Of a stretch of 64,000 bases of DNA, positions 8,851 through 18,720 are shown in pieces. The DNA lies in assembly GCA_004000515.1 (NCBI GenBank), contig CP034537.1, positions 3,114,001-3,178,000 of the forward strand, given 5' to 3'. Origin of the DNA: Pseudomonas poae. Its GTDB lineage: Bacteria; Pseudomonadota; Gammaproteobacteria; Pseudomonadales; Pseudomonadaceae. The notes under the pieces were generated by a model, which saw only the letters and a program-made list of their open reading frames with translations, was not told where the DNA came from and searched no databases. Position numbers and translations under genes: made by a program. Every line of letters begins with the position of its first letter. The stretch's first letter is position 1.

Positions 8851-10047
8851 TTAGCTCACCTGTAAGATTTTGTGTGCCGATGCTCGGCGCCAAATCAATC
8901 GCGCCACCGTGATCAGCCAGTTAAGCAGCGCCACAGCCACCACACTCAACAGCAACGTCGGCAGGCCGTATTCCACAATGATCTGCCCCGCCAGCAACGG
9001 AAACCCGAACACCCCGACAAAGTACGCCAGGCTGAACAACAATAGCGCCTGGGACGTGGTGCCGGCCGGTGCTTCATTGGCCACCAACCCGTTGATCACT
9101 GAATACGTCAGGCCATAGCCGACGCCCAGAGTGACTGCCGCCAACAGGTAACTGAAGCTGCCCGACACGCTGAAGCCAAACATCAACACCGACACCAGCA
9201 TCAGCCCCGACAGCACACACGCGGCGCTGTAGGCATCACGCTTGACGACGAACCCGGCGATCAGCAAACGGCTGGTGATTGCGGCGCTCAGGAACCCCGC
9301 GAAGAACAACGAATAGTCCAGGTTGTGCGCCGCCGCATAGCTGGTCTGGAACGACGACAACCCACCGAACACGCAGCCGCCGAGGCCGACCATGATGATC
9401 GCGAACACCGCTTTGGACGACAGTACCCGGCGCACGGCAACCCACGAGATTTTCGCCGCCGGTACAGCACCTTGTTGCTTGAGATGGGCGCCCAAGCGCC
9501 AGAACATCACTACCCCAATCAGGCTGGCGCACGCGGCGATGTAGAACGCGGTGGTCAGGGGCAATCCCAGCGCATTCGCCGCACGCCCCAGCAAAGGGCC
9601 GGCGCCGATGCCACTCATCATGCTCCCCGACAGCAATGCGAAGTACTTGGCCCGATACTGTGGCTCCACCAGCATCGCCACGATGATCGGCCCCAAGGTA
9701 TAGAACACGCCCCAACCCAGCCCCAAGGCCAGGCCAAACATCATCAAGCCCTGGCCAAAACCTGGCGTCAGCGCAAAGCCCAGGCACGCCACGGCCAGCA
9801 AAAGGCCAAGCATTGCAATCGAGCGAGCGGCGCCGAGCCAATCGGCCAGGTGACCGGACACCATCACGGCGACAAAGGTGCTCAGCATCGCCATGGAAAT
9901 CACACTGCCGGCGTCGTGTTCATTGCCGCCGCGCAGGTGGATCAACAGCGACAGCAAGAACGTCGAGCCATAAGACAAGGACAACAGAAAGCTGGCCAGG
10001 CAAAAGAACACGAAGTGTTTTCGGGAAAGCATCGCAGCGGTGGACAT
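8851..10047 (-). CDS. MFS transporter
   Basis: Membrane protein of 398 residues with 12 predicted segments and no frame problem. The loop between segments 2 and 3 reads GHLADWLGAARS, the major facilitator signature, and GLALGLGWGVFYTLGP lies in segment 4. Its substrate is unknown. It is transcribed divergently from the peptide-synthetase gene 350 bases away, so it could export that product or be unrelated. I consider the link only possible. Confidence 0.87.
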   Translation of the reverse strand: MSTAAMLSRKHFVFFCLASFLLSLSYGSTFLLSLLIHLRGGNEHDAGSVISMAMLSTFVAVMVSGHLADWLGAARSIAMLGLLLAVACLGFALTPGFGQGLMMFGLALGLGWGVFYTLGPIIVAMLVEPQYRAKYFALLSGSMMSGIGAGPLLGRAANALGLPLTTAFYIAACASLIGVVMFWRLGAHLKQQGAVPAAKISWVAVRRVLSSKAVFAIIMVGLGGCVFGGLSSFQTSYAAAHNLDYSLFFAGFLSAAITSRLLIAGFVVKRDAYSAACVLSGLMLVSVLMFGFSVSGSFSYLLAAVTLGVGYGLTYSVINGLVANEAPAGTTSQALLLFSLAYFVGVFGFPLLAGQIIVEYGLPTLLLSVVAVALLNWLITVARLIWRRASAHKILQVS

Positions 10048-10396
10048 GGGCGGACCTAGCCGTTGTTGGATTTATGCCGTCAGCTTTTAGCACGGGTGGG
10101 GCGCGGGTTAGTTGTGGTGTTAGTGGTCTCAGCATTAGCCACAGGTGGAGTAATCGCGCGGTGCACTGTGCCGCCGGACGAGCGGTCAAGGCGAGCAAAT
10201 TTGTTCAACCGCCGTACAGCTGGCCTTTGCGATAGTCCTGATGCGTAGTTGAAGTCGTGGGGTATCTGTCGCGTTTAAGCCAGAACCCAAGGGTCTCGTT
10301 CGCCTATCAATGTATCGAGAGCGGTACCGGCGAGATACGCAATATTACAAATCGGCGACTTGGCCGGATTGACCCCACACAGCGAACACTGCCGCC
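10048..10396. other. Divergent promoter region, MFS gene and peptide synthetase
   Basis: About 350 bases without a gene, between divergently transcribed genes. I see no clear palindrome or terminator. A short sequence at 10079-10092 (GTCAGCTTTTAGC) repeats the right arm of the hairpin at 1513, but this looks like coincidence. Confidence 0.5.
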
Positions 10397-12940
10397 ATGA
10401 CTACTGTGACCTTGCTGAAAGCACCCGTTATCGCCCGACCGACAGAGGTGTTGTACGGTCCAATCCAGCCTGAATTGTTGCGTAACGAGGTGTTGGCCGA
10501 TTTGCTTGAGGCCACGGTGCGTCGTGACCCGCACCAGGTGGCGCTGATCGATGGCGAACGCCAGCTCAGTTATGGCGAGCTGGATCGACAAGCCAACGTC
10601 GTCGCCTCGCGCTTGATCGAGGCGGGCGTGGGGCCCGGCCAGATTGTCGGCTTGTGGATGCCGCGCGGGTTGGAACTGCTGGTCATGCAGGCGGGCATCG
10701 CCAAGACCGGCGCCGCCTGGTTGCCGCTGGACCAGGACACACCGCTGGAGCGCCTGCAGATCTGCATGGAGGATGCCCAGGCGGTTGGCGTCTTGAGCAG
10801 TGCAAGCAACGCCCCGCTTTGCAGGCTGTGGGGCTTACCGCCTGGGCCGCCGAGGTATTGCTCGCACCGTTGGCGGCGCCGTTGCTGCGCCGCAGCAATG
10901 CGCAGCCGAAGACCCGGCCTACGTCATCTACACCTCCGGCTCCACCGGCAAACCCAAGGGCATCCTGATTTCCCAAGGCAGCATCTGCCACTTCCTGCGC
11001 AGTGAAAACGCGATCCTCGGCATCCAGGCCAGCGACCGGGTTTACCAAGGTTTCTCGGTGGCCTTCGACATGTCCTTTGAGGAAATCTGGATCGCCTACC
11101 TGGTGGGCGCCACCCTGTGGATCGGCCCCAAGGACATCACCGGCGACCCCGAAGCCCTGCCGCGCCTGCTCGCCCAGCAGCACATCAGCGTGTTGCACGC
11201 GGTGCCGACGCTGCTGGCATTGTTCAGTGAAGACGTACCCAGCCTGCGCCTGATCAACCTTGGCGGCGAGATGTGCCCGGAGTCGCTGGTGGAACGCTGG
11301 AGCCGTCCCGGCCGACAGATTTTCAACACCTATGGCCCCACCGAAGCCACCGTTTCTGCGAGTTTGGCGCGCTTGGTGCCGGGCGCACCGGTGACGATTG
11401 GCACGCCGCTGCCCAATTACGGTTTGCTGGTGATCGAGGCCGAACTGGCCGCCGGTGCCACGCCGACCTTGCTGGCGCGCGGGCAGACCGGCGAGCTGTG
11501 CATCATCGGTCCCGGCTTGGCCGACGGGTATTTGGGAAGGCCTGACCTGACCCGCGAAAAATTCCTCGAAAACCCCTGGTCTACCGGCTACTACGATGAG
11601 CGCCTGTATCGCACCGGTGACTTGGCGCGCATTGATGCCGACGGGCAAGTGGTGTGCCTGGGGCGCGCCGATGACCAGGTGAAGATCCGTGGTTTTCGGG
11701 TCGAGTTGGGCGAAATCGAAGCCTTGCTCGCCCAACAGCCTGGGGTCGGCACGATCGCGGTGCTGCTGCGCAACGACAGCGGCATCGATCAATTGATCGC
11801 CTATCTGGTGCCCGAGGGCGGCCTGCCGGTGGACGACTTGCCAACACGGTTGCGCAAGGCATTGCAGGCGCGGTTGCCGGCGTACATGGTGCCGGGTCGC
11901 TTTGAACTGCTCGACAGCATGCCGCGCCTGACCTCCGGCAAGATCGACCGCAAAGCCCTCAAGGCGCGGCCGTTGGCCATGGACACCCACGGCGCGAACC
12001 TGGAATCCGACACCCCGGAAAACCCTGCGGAAAGTGCACTGTTCGTCGCCCTGGAAACACTCTTCCCCGGCCAGCCGATTCGTCGCGATGCCGACTTCTT
12101 CGTCGACCTGGGCGGTCACTCATTCTTCGCGGCACGGCTGGCGTCGGCGCTGCGTGCCGATGAGCGTTTCGCCCACATCACCGTGCGCGATATTTATCAG
12201 CAGCGGCGGGTAGGTGCTATTGCACAGGTCCTGCAAGCGACGCCGCAACCGACTGTGCAACAGGCGGCGTGGACGCCGCCTTCAGCCCTGGCTCGCTGGC
12301 GCTGTGGGTTGGCGCAGGCGGCGGTGATCGCCGTGGGCTACACGGTGATGATGGACCTGATGCCCGTCGCCGAAGCGCAGCGTTGGGGCGCCGTGTTGGG
12401 TTACCTGGCGCTGATCGGCTTGGCCTACAGCCTGGGTAATTATCTGTTGGTGGCGGCGTTGAAATGGCTGGCGATTGGGCGCTACCGCAAACGCTCCGAA
12501 GCGATGTGGACGCCGTTTGTGTGGTTGTCCGAGGGCATTACCAGCCTGTACGAAGGCATGGCTGCGCCCAATTTCATGAGTTACCTGCGCGGCACACCGT
12601 GGTTGCCGTTGGCGTTCCGGGGCTGGGCTGCAAGATCGGCCGGGGCGTGTACATGGACACCACCGACATCACCGAATTCGACTGCGTGACCATCGGCGAC
12701 CACAGCGAATTGAACGCGGGCGCCTGCCCTCAGACGCATCTGTTTGAGGACCGCGTGATGAAAATCGACCAGGTGCTGATCGGCGAGCGCGTCTACATGG
12801 GCCCGCGCAGTGCCGTGCTGTACAGCGCCGAAGTCGGCAACGGCGCGCGGCTTGGCCCGCTGACGTTGGTGATGAAAGGCGAGTGTATTCCGGCCTCCAG
12901 CAGTTGGCTCGGTTGCCCGGCCGCGCCGGCGCGGGGCTGA
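10397..12940 (+). CDS. Pls-like single-module peptide synthetase, A-T-TM-hexapeptide (three frameshifts)
   Basis: Protein of about 848 residues after correcting three one-base deletions (C run near 10813, G near 10908, G run near 12620). Adenylation domain, residues 30-530: core motifs YVIYTSGSTGKPKG, NTYGPTEATV, LYRTGDLARIDADG, GFRVELGEIEA and GKIDRKAL. Carrier domain near 565: DLGGHSFFA, with the phosphopantetheine Ser. Two or more membrane segments at about 640-695. A left-handed beta-helix at about 745-840: DTTDITEFDCVTIGDHSELN and VLIGERVYMGPRSAVLY. There is no condensation or thioesterase domain. This order matches the family of poly-epsilon-lysine-synthetase-like proteins, which make amino-acid homopolymers or amides at the membrane. 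It is shorter than the roughly 1,300-residue forms I know, apparently lacking one hexapeptide/membrane repeat. The phosphopantetheinyl transferase gene follows after 5 bases. Confidence 0.82.
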
Positions 12941-12945
12941 CGCCG

Positions 12946-13506
12946 ATGCAGGTGTTCATGTGGCCAGAAACAACCCTGCGCTGGCAGAACGGCGTGTTGC
13001 TGATAGGCGTGCGGCATGCGCCGGGGCTCGACCGCGACACGGCTCGCATGCGCGTGCGGCAGGCGTTGAGCGAGGCGTTGGCGCAAGTACTCGATGTGCC
13101 CCTGAGTTGCATTACCTTTGCTACGGAGCCCGGCCAGGCGCCACGCATCGGTGTGCCGGGGCACGAGCACGCCGGGCTTTCCATCAGTCACGACGGCGAG
13201 TTCTCGGTGGCAGCGGTGCATCTGCATGGCCCGGTGGGCATTGATGTGATGACCGTGCTGGACACCTTCGACTGGCACGGCGTAGCGGGCGACTATTTGG
13301 GCCCTCAGGTGTTGGCGCGCTTGTGCGCCGTGGACCAGATGCAGCGTGCCCGTTTGTTCACCCGCGCCTGGTGTGAGCGCGAAGCGCGGCTCAAGTGTGC
13401 CGGGCTGACGCTGGGCGAGTGGTCACGCGAGGCGCAACGACCGTATCGCATTGTTGAGCTGGACTTACCGGCAGGGCTGCTCGGGGTGTTGGCACTGCCG
13501 GTATAA
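12946..13506 (+). CDS. 4'-phosphopantetheinyl transferase superfamily protein
   Basis: Protein of about 186 residues. The Sfp-type signatures are present: SISHDGEFSVAA, then VGIDVM (metal-binding Asp) near residue 100, and RAWCEREARLKCAG near 143 (the WxxKEAxxK motif, with R for the first K). It would transfer phosphopantetheine from CoA to the Ser of the carrier domain encoded just upstream. The start at ATG 12946 lies 5 bases after the synthetase stop, so the two form a coupled pair. It is shorter than classic Sfp, and the usual Glu after the Asp pair is not obvious. Assignment is by motif and context. Confidence 0.8.
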   Translation: MQVFMWPETTLRWQNGVLLIGVRHAPGLDRDTARMRVRQALSEALAQVLDVPLSCITFATEPGQAPRIGVPGHEHAGLSISHDGEFSVAAVHLHGPVGIDVMTVLDTFDWHGVAGDYLGPQVLARLCAVDQMQRARLFTRAWCEREARLKCAGLTLGEWSREAQRPYRIVELDLPAGLLGVLALPV

Positions 13507-13571
13507 ATTGCGCTGCAATCAGTCATGAAAGCCCCTTAGTATGTGTGCTTTGAAATTGCCAAGGCCCGCCC

Positions 13572-14050
13572 ATGACCATCGAGATTCGCCCCGCCGTGCC
13601 CAGCGATGCTGCGCAAATCCTGACGTTTATCACCGAGCTTGCCGAGTACGAGAAAGCCCGGCATGAAGTGATCGCCAGCGTGGTGGACATCGAACGCAGC
13701 CTATTCAGCGAAGGCGCTACCGCCCACGGCCTGATCTGCCTGCGCGATGGCTTGCCGATTGGTTTTGCGGTGTTCTTTTCAGCTATTCCACCTGGCTGGG
13801 CAGCAATTGCCTGTACCTCGAAGACCTGTACATCAACCCAGAACAACGCGGTGGCGGGGCGGGCAAGAAGTTGCTGCGCCACTTGGCCAAGATCGCCTTC
13901 GACAACGGCTGCGGGCGCTTCGAATGGAGCGTGCTGGACTGGAACGAACCGGCAATTGCCTTCTACAAATCCATCGGTGCCCAACCCCAGGAAGAGTGGG
14001 TGCGCTACCGCATGGAAGGCGACGCGCTACGCGACTTTGCCTTGGGCTGA
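13572..14050 (+). CDS. GNAT family N-acetyltransferase (one frameshift)
   Basis: Protein of 159 residues after restoring one T in the TTTT run near 13778. It begins MTIEIRPAVPSDAAQILTFI. The restored frame gives YLEDLYINPEQRGGGAGKKL, which includes the acetyl-CoA loop, then WNEPAIAFYKSIGA near the C terminus. It resembles diamine/spermidine-type acetyltransferases, but the substrate cannot be told. It ends at TGA 14048-14050; the truncated frames are artefacts of the shift. A degenerate REP follows. Confidence 0.85.
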
Positions 14051-14080
14051 GATTGGGTTTTAGAAAACACTGAGTTCAAA

Positions 14081-14151
14081 TGTGGGAGCGGGCTTGCTCG
14101 CGAATGCGGTGGATCAGTCGCCCTATCTGGTGACTGACACACCGCATTCGC
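14081..14151. repeat. Degenerate REP pair
   Basis: Left arm TGTGGGAGCGGGCTTGCTCG is complete. The right arm matches only through ACCGCATTCGC and then diverges, so the expected GCAAGCCCGCTCCCACA end is missing. It lies between the GNAT gene and the arabinose operon. Confidence 0.85.
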
Positions 14152-14165
14152 AGCAACGTGTTGTT

Positions 14166-14194
14166 CAATATATGGGATGCAAATTTATATATTG
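14166..14194. promoter_or_regulatory. Palindromic operator candidate upstream of arabinose operon
   Basis: CAATATAT and ATATATTG are separated by 13 bases in an AT-rich stretch about 70 bases before the SDR start. The symmetry and position suggest a regulator site, perhaps for the IclR protein encoded after the operon. This is inferred. Confidence 0.4.
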
Positions 14195-14265
14195 AGATAT
14201 TTCAAAGGATAGGTTTATAGTCCCCTGCATCAGCACTCACTACCAAAAATAAAACAGGTGAAGCG

Positions 14266-15087
14266 ATGCAGGCACAACCGTTGTCACTCCCCGCCGTGCC
14301 CGAGCCAACCTATGGCGAGCGGCTCAAAGGCAAAGTGGTGATCATCACCGGCGCCGCCCAAGGCATTGGCGAGGCGATCGTCGCGTGTTTCCAGGCCCAG
14401 CAGGCGCGGTTGGTGATTGCCGATATCCAGGGCGAAAAGGTCCAGAACGTTGCCGCCCACTGGCGCGAACGCGGCGCCGAGGTCCATGCGCAAGCCGTGG
14501 ATATCACCTCCAAGGATCAATGGCAGTCGCTGGTCAACCTGGCCATCGAACGCTTCGGCCGTGTGGATGTGCTGGTCAATTGTGCGGGGGTCAACGTATT
14601 CCGCGACCCGCTGGAAATGACCGACGAAGACTGGCGCCGTTGCTTCGCCATCGACCTCGACGGCGCCTGGTTCGGCTGCCGCACGGTGTTGCCGCACATG
14701 ATCGAGCAGGGCATCGGCAACATCATCAATATCGCCTCCACCCATTCCAGCCACATCATTCCTGGCTGCTTTCCTTACCCTGTCGCCAAGCACGGCCTGC
14801 TCGGCCTCACCCGCGCCCTCGGCATCGAATACGCACCCAAGGGCATCCGCGTGAATGCCATTGCGCCGGGCTATATCGAAACCCAGCTCAACGTCGATTA
14901 CTGGAACGGGTTTCCCGACCCGCATGCCGAGCGCCAGCGTGCCTTTGACCTGCACCCGCCCAAGCGCATCGGCCAGCCCGTGGAGGTGGCGATGACCGCG
15001 CTGTTCCTGGCCACCGACGAGGCGCCCTTTATCAATGCCACCTGCCTGATGATCGATGGCGGGCGTTCTGTGATGTACCACGACTAA
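14266..15087 (+). CDS. SDR oxidoreductase, probable sugar dehydrogenase
   Basis: Short-chain dehydrogenase of 273 residues. The cofactor loop is ITGAAQGIGEA near residue 28, NCAGVNV follows near 105 and the catalytic YPVAK is near 170. The adenine-side residues IADIQ (acid after the second beta-strand) favour NAD. It is the first gene of the araFGH operon, so oxidation of L-arabinose or D-galactose to the lactone is the likely role. SDR-type L-arabinose 1-dehydrogenases are known in Burkholderia. The exact substrate is inference. A CA-rich stretch with AAAAATAAAA just before the start (14245-14254) could be an Hfq/Crc catabolite-repression target. Confidence 0.82.
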   Translation: MQAQPLSLPAVPEPTYGERLKGKVVIITGAAQGIGEAIVACFQAQQARLVIADIQGEKVQNVAAHWRERGAEVHAQAVDITSKDQWQSLVNLAIERFGRVDVLVNCAGVNVFRDPLEMTDEDWRRCFAIDLDGAWFGCRTVLPHMIEQGIGNIINIASTHSSHIIPGCFPYPVAKHGLLGLTRALGIEYAPKGIRVNAIAPGYIETQLNVDYWNGFPDPHAERQRAFDLHPPKRIGQPVEVAMTALFLATDEAPFINATCLMIDGGRSVMYHD

Positions 15088-15096
15088 CACTTTTCC

Positions 15097-15108
15097 AATA
15101 ACAAGAAG
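15097..15108 (+). promoter_or_regulatory. Candidate Hfq/Crc binding motif before araF
   Basis: AATAACAAGAAG fits the AAnAAnAA-type pattern bound by Hfq with Crc in Pseudomonas. It overlaps the ribosome binding site region of araF. Sugar-uptake genes are typical targets. Predicted from sequence pattern only. Confidence 0.4.
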
Positions 15109-15117
15109 AGGTGGTTC

Positions 15118-16099
15118 ATGTTCAAGAAAACTGTAGGGGCGCTGGCGCTCGCGCTCGCCTTTAGCGGCGTGGTATCTGCCGAAGAAGTGAAGATCGGTTT
15201 CCTGGTCAAGCAGGCCGAAGAACCGTGGTTCCAGACCGAATGGGCCTTCGCTGAAAAAAGCCGGCAAGGACCAAGGGTTCACCGTAATCAAGATCGCCGT
15301 GCCCGATGGCGAGAAAACCCTTTCAGCCATCGACACCCTGGCCGCCAACGGCGCCAAGGGCTTCGTCATTTGCCCGCCGGATGTGTCCCTGGGCCCGGCC
15401 ATCATGGCCAAGGCCAAGCTCAATAATTTGAAAGTGCTGGCGGTGGACGACCGTTTCGTCGACGCCAAGGGCAAGCCCATGGAAGACGTGCCTTACGTAG
15501 GCCTGGACGCCTACAAGATCGGCCAGAAACAAGGCGAGGCCATGGCCGTCGAGGCAAAAAAACGCGGTTGGGACTGGAATGAAACCTACGCCGTGATCAA
15601 TACCTTCGACGAGCTGGAAACCGGCAAGAAACGCACCGACGGTTCAGTCGAAGGCCTCAAGGCGGCTGGCTTGCCCGCTGACCACATCCTGTTCAGCGCG
15701 CAGAAAACCCTCGACGTGCCCGGCAGCATGGACGCCACCAACTCGGCGTTGGTCAAACTGCCCCGTGCGGCGAAAAACCTGCTTATCGGCGGCATGAATG
15801 ACAGCACCGTGCTGGGCGGCGTACGCGCCACCGAAAGCGCCGGCTTCAAGGCGGCCAACGTGATTGGCGTGGGCATCAACGGCACCGATGCTATCGAAGA
15901 ACTGAAGAAGTCCGACACCGGTTTCTACGGCTCCATGCTGCTCAGCCCTGACGCGTCAGGCTACAAGACCGCCAGCGCGATGTTCGAGTGGGTCACCAAA
16001 GGCACCGAGCCTGCCAAGTTCACTGCGCTGGATAACGTGACCCTGATTACCCGCGCCAACTTCAAGGAAGAGTTGAGCAAAATCGGGCTGTGGAAATGA
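15118..16099 (+). CDS. araF: L-arabinose ABC transporter, periplasmic binding protein (one frameshift)
   Basis: Protein of about 326 residues. The signal peptide MFKKTVGALALALAFSGVVS is followed by EEVKIGFLVKQAEEPWFQTE, almost the E. coli AraF N terminus. The frame breaks at the A6 run near 15253; removing one A gives EKAGKDQGFTVIKIAVPDG. Downstream IGGMNDSTVLGGVRATE matches the ligand-binding region of AraF. It would bind L-arabinose (and possibly galactose) for AraGH. It overlaps araG by ATGA. Confidence 0.92.
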
Positions 16100-17596
16100 G
16101 CGGCGCGGCCCTGCGCTTCAACGGCATCGGCAAGGAATTTCCCGGGGTGAAAGCCCTGGCGCAGATCAGCTTTGAAGCGCGGCCGCACGAGGTCCATGCG
16201 TTGATGGGCGAGAACGGCGCGGGCAAGTCCACGTTGCTGAAAATCCTTGGCGGCGCCTACATCCCCAGCAGCGGCTCGCTGCAGATCGGTGAGCAGACCA
16301 TGGCCTTCAAGAGCGCTGCCGACAGCATCGCCAGTGGCGTGGCGGTGATCCATCAAGAGCTGCACCTGGTGCCGGAAATGACCGTTGCCGAGAACTTGTT
16401 CCTGGGGCATTTGCCGTCGCGATTTGGCGTGGTGGATCGGCGCCAGCTACGCAAGCAGGCGCTGGCGTGTCTCAAGGGCCTGGCCGATGAAATTGATCCA
16501 GAGGAAAAACTCGGGCGTCTGTCTTTGGGCCAACGCCAATTGGTGGAAATCGCTAAGGCGTTGTCGCGTGGTGCCCATGTGATTGCTTTCGATGAGCCCA
16601 CCAGCAGTCTTTCTGCACGCGAGATCGACCGCTTGATGGCGATCATCACGCGCCTGCGGGACGAGGGCAAAGTGGTGCTCTACGTGTCGCACCGCATGGA
16701 GGAAGTGTTCCGCATCTGCAACGCAGTCACCGTCTTCAAGGACGGGCGTTATGTGCGCACCTTTGATGACATGGCGGCACTGACCCACGACCAACTGGTG
16801 ACCTGCATGGTCGGCCGTGACATCCAGGATATCTACGACTACCGGCCGCGTGAGCAGGGTGAGGTGGCGCTTAAGGTCGAGGGTTTGCTCGGGCCGGGTC
16901 TGCGTGAAGCGGTCAGCCTTGAGGTGCACAAAGGCGAGATTCTCGGTCTGTTCGGGTTGGTGGGCGCGGGGCGTACCGAGCTGTTTCGGTTGCTGAGCGG
17001 TTTGATCCGCAGCACCGCCGGCAGCCTGGAACTCTGCGGTGAAACCCTGCACTTGCAATCCCCCCGCGACGCCATCGCCGCCGGCGTGCTGCTATGCCCG
17101 GAGGACCGCAAGAAGGAGGGCATCATCCCGCTCTCCAGCGTGGCCGAGAACATCAATATCAGTGCCCGTGGCGCTGCATTCCACCTTCGGTTGGCTGCTG
17201 CGCGACGGCTGGGAAAAGGGCAACGCCGACCAGCAGATCAAGGCGATGAAGGTCAAGACGCCCAACGCCGAGCAGAAAATCATGTACCTGTCCGGCGGCA
17301 ACCAGCAGAAGGCCATTCTCGGCCGCTGGCTATCGATGTCGATGAAAGTGTTGCTGCTGGACGAACCCACGCGCGGTATCGATATCGGCGCCAAGTCGGA
17401 GATCTACCAGATCATCCACAACCTGGCCGCCAGCGGCATCGCGGTCATCGTAGTGTCCAGCGACCTGATGGAAGTGATGGGCATCAGCGACCGCATCCTG
17501 GTGATGAGCGAAGGCGCCCTGACTGGCGAACTCAGCCGCGACCAGGCGGATGAAGCACGGCTGTTGCAACTGGCTCTCCCGCGTTCGCGGGCTTGA
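16096..17596 (+). CDS. araG: L-arabinose ABC transporter, ATP-binding protein (one frameshift)
   Basis: Tandem ATPase of about 499 residues. Domain 1 has Walker A GENGAGKST (residue 38), signature LSLGQRQLVEIA and Walker B VIAFDEPTSSLS. Domain 2 has GLVGAGRTELFRLL, LSGGNQQKAILGRWL and VLLLDEPTRGIDIG. The frame breaks near 17170, where one extra base in a G/C stretch separates NINISAR from HSTFGWLLRDGW. The start at 16096 overlaps the araF stop (ATGA), so translation is coupled. It powers the transporter with AraH. Symbol based on strong AraG-like sequence and gene order. Confidence 0.92.
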
Positions 17597-17615
17597 AGTA
17601 TTCGAGGGTGTAGGC

Positions 17616-18582
17616 ATGTCACAGGTAAAAAACTGCAAAGGGCTTCTGGCCGGGTTTCAACCAGCGCAAGTTCCTCGATGATTGGGTGATGCTGCTCGCG
17701 GCGCTGAGCATCTTTGTGCTTAGCGCGCTGTTCATCGACAACTTCCTCTCCCCGCTGAACATGCGCGGCCTGGGCCTGGCGATTTCCACCGTGGGCATCG
17801 CCGCATGCACCATGTTGTTCTGCCTGGCATCCGGGCATTTCGACCTGTCGGTGGGCTCGGTGATTGCCTGCGCCGGTGTGGTGGCGGGCATCGTGATTCG
17901 CGACACCGACAGCGTGGTACTCGGCGTGTCAGCAGCCTTGGCCATGGGCCTGGTGGTGGGGCTGATCAACGGCATCGTCATCGCCAAGCTGCGCATCAAC
18001 GCGTTGATCGCGACGTTGGCGACCATGCAGATCGTGCGTGGGCTGGCTTACATCTTCTCCAACGGCAAGGCGGTGGGGGTGATGGACGAAAGCTTCTTCG
18101 TGTTCGGCAACGGCCAACTGCTGGGCGTGCCAGTGCCGATCATCATCACCGTGCTGTGCTTTGTGTTCTTTGGTTGGTTGTTGAACTACACCACCTATGG
18201 GCGCAACACCATGGCCATCGGCGGCAACCAGGAAGCGGCGCTGCTGGCGGGGGTGAACGTTGACCGCACCAAGATCATTATCTTTGCCGTGCATGGGCTG
18301 ATTGGTGCGTTGGCTGGGGTGATCCTTGCGTCGCGGATGACCTCCGGCCAGCCGATGATCGGGCAGGGGTTTGAGCTGACGGTGATCTCTGCATGCGTGT
18401 TGGGCGGGGTGTCGTTGAGTGGTGGCATTGGCATGATCCGGCATGTGATTGCCGGGGTGTTGATTCTGGCGATTATTGAGAATGCGATGAACCTCAAAAA
18501 CATCGACACGTTCTATCAGTACGTTATCCGCGGCTCCATCCTGCTGCTGGCGGTGATCATCGACCGCCTGAAGCAACGCTAA
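17616..18582 (+). CDS. araH: L-arabinose ABC transporter, permease (one frameshift)
   Basis: Inner-membrane permease of about 321 residues with 8-10 hydrophobic segments. The frame begins MSQVK at 17616; one extra A in the A6 run near 17628 breaks it, and correction gives KTAKGFWPGFNQRKFLDDW. Motifs LASGHFDLSVGSVIACAG and AIGGNQEAALLAGVNV are typical of the ribose/arabinose permease family, as is VLGGVSLSGGIG. It lies 19 bases after araG and ends the operon before a REP. Confidence 0.92.
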
Positions 18583-18604
18583 GCCATGCCATGTGAGGAC
18601 TAAA

Positions 18605-18683
18605 TGTGGGAGCGGGCTTGCTCGCGAATGCGGTGTATCAGAAACAGATGTGCTGACTGACACTCCGCTTTCGCGAGCAAGCC
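18605..18683. repeat. REP pair after araH
   Basis: TGTGGGAGCGGGCTTGCTCG, with the opposing arm CGCGAGCAAGCCC ending in CTGATCT rather than the usual GCTCCCACA. It separates the arabinose operon from the IclR gene. Confidence 0.88.
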
Positions 18684-18720
18684 CTGATCTCCACTGTGCT
18701 CAGGTTCAGCATTTGCCATA

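Noticed and set aside
1491..10092. Shared regulator site between the hairpin at 1513 and 10079
   Set aside because: Thirteen matching bases without the second arm at 10079 can arise by chance.
10683..12119. 478-residue minus-strand frame opposite the peptide synthetase
   Set aside because: Antisense of high-GC coding DNA with no motifs and no ribosome site.
14284..15480. 398-residue minus-strand frame opposite SDR and araF
   Set aside because: It spans two real genes on the other strand and their gap; no recognisable family.
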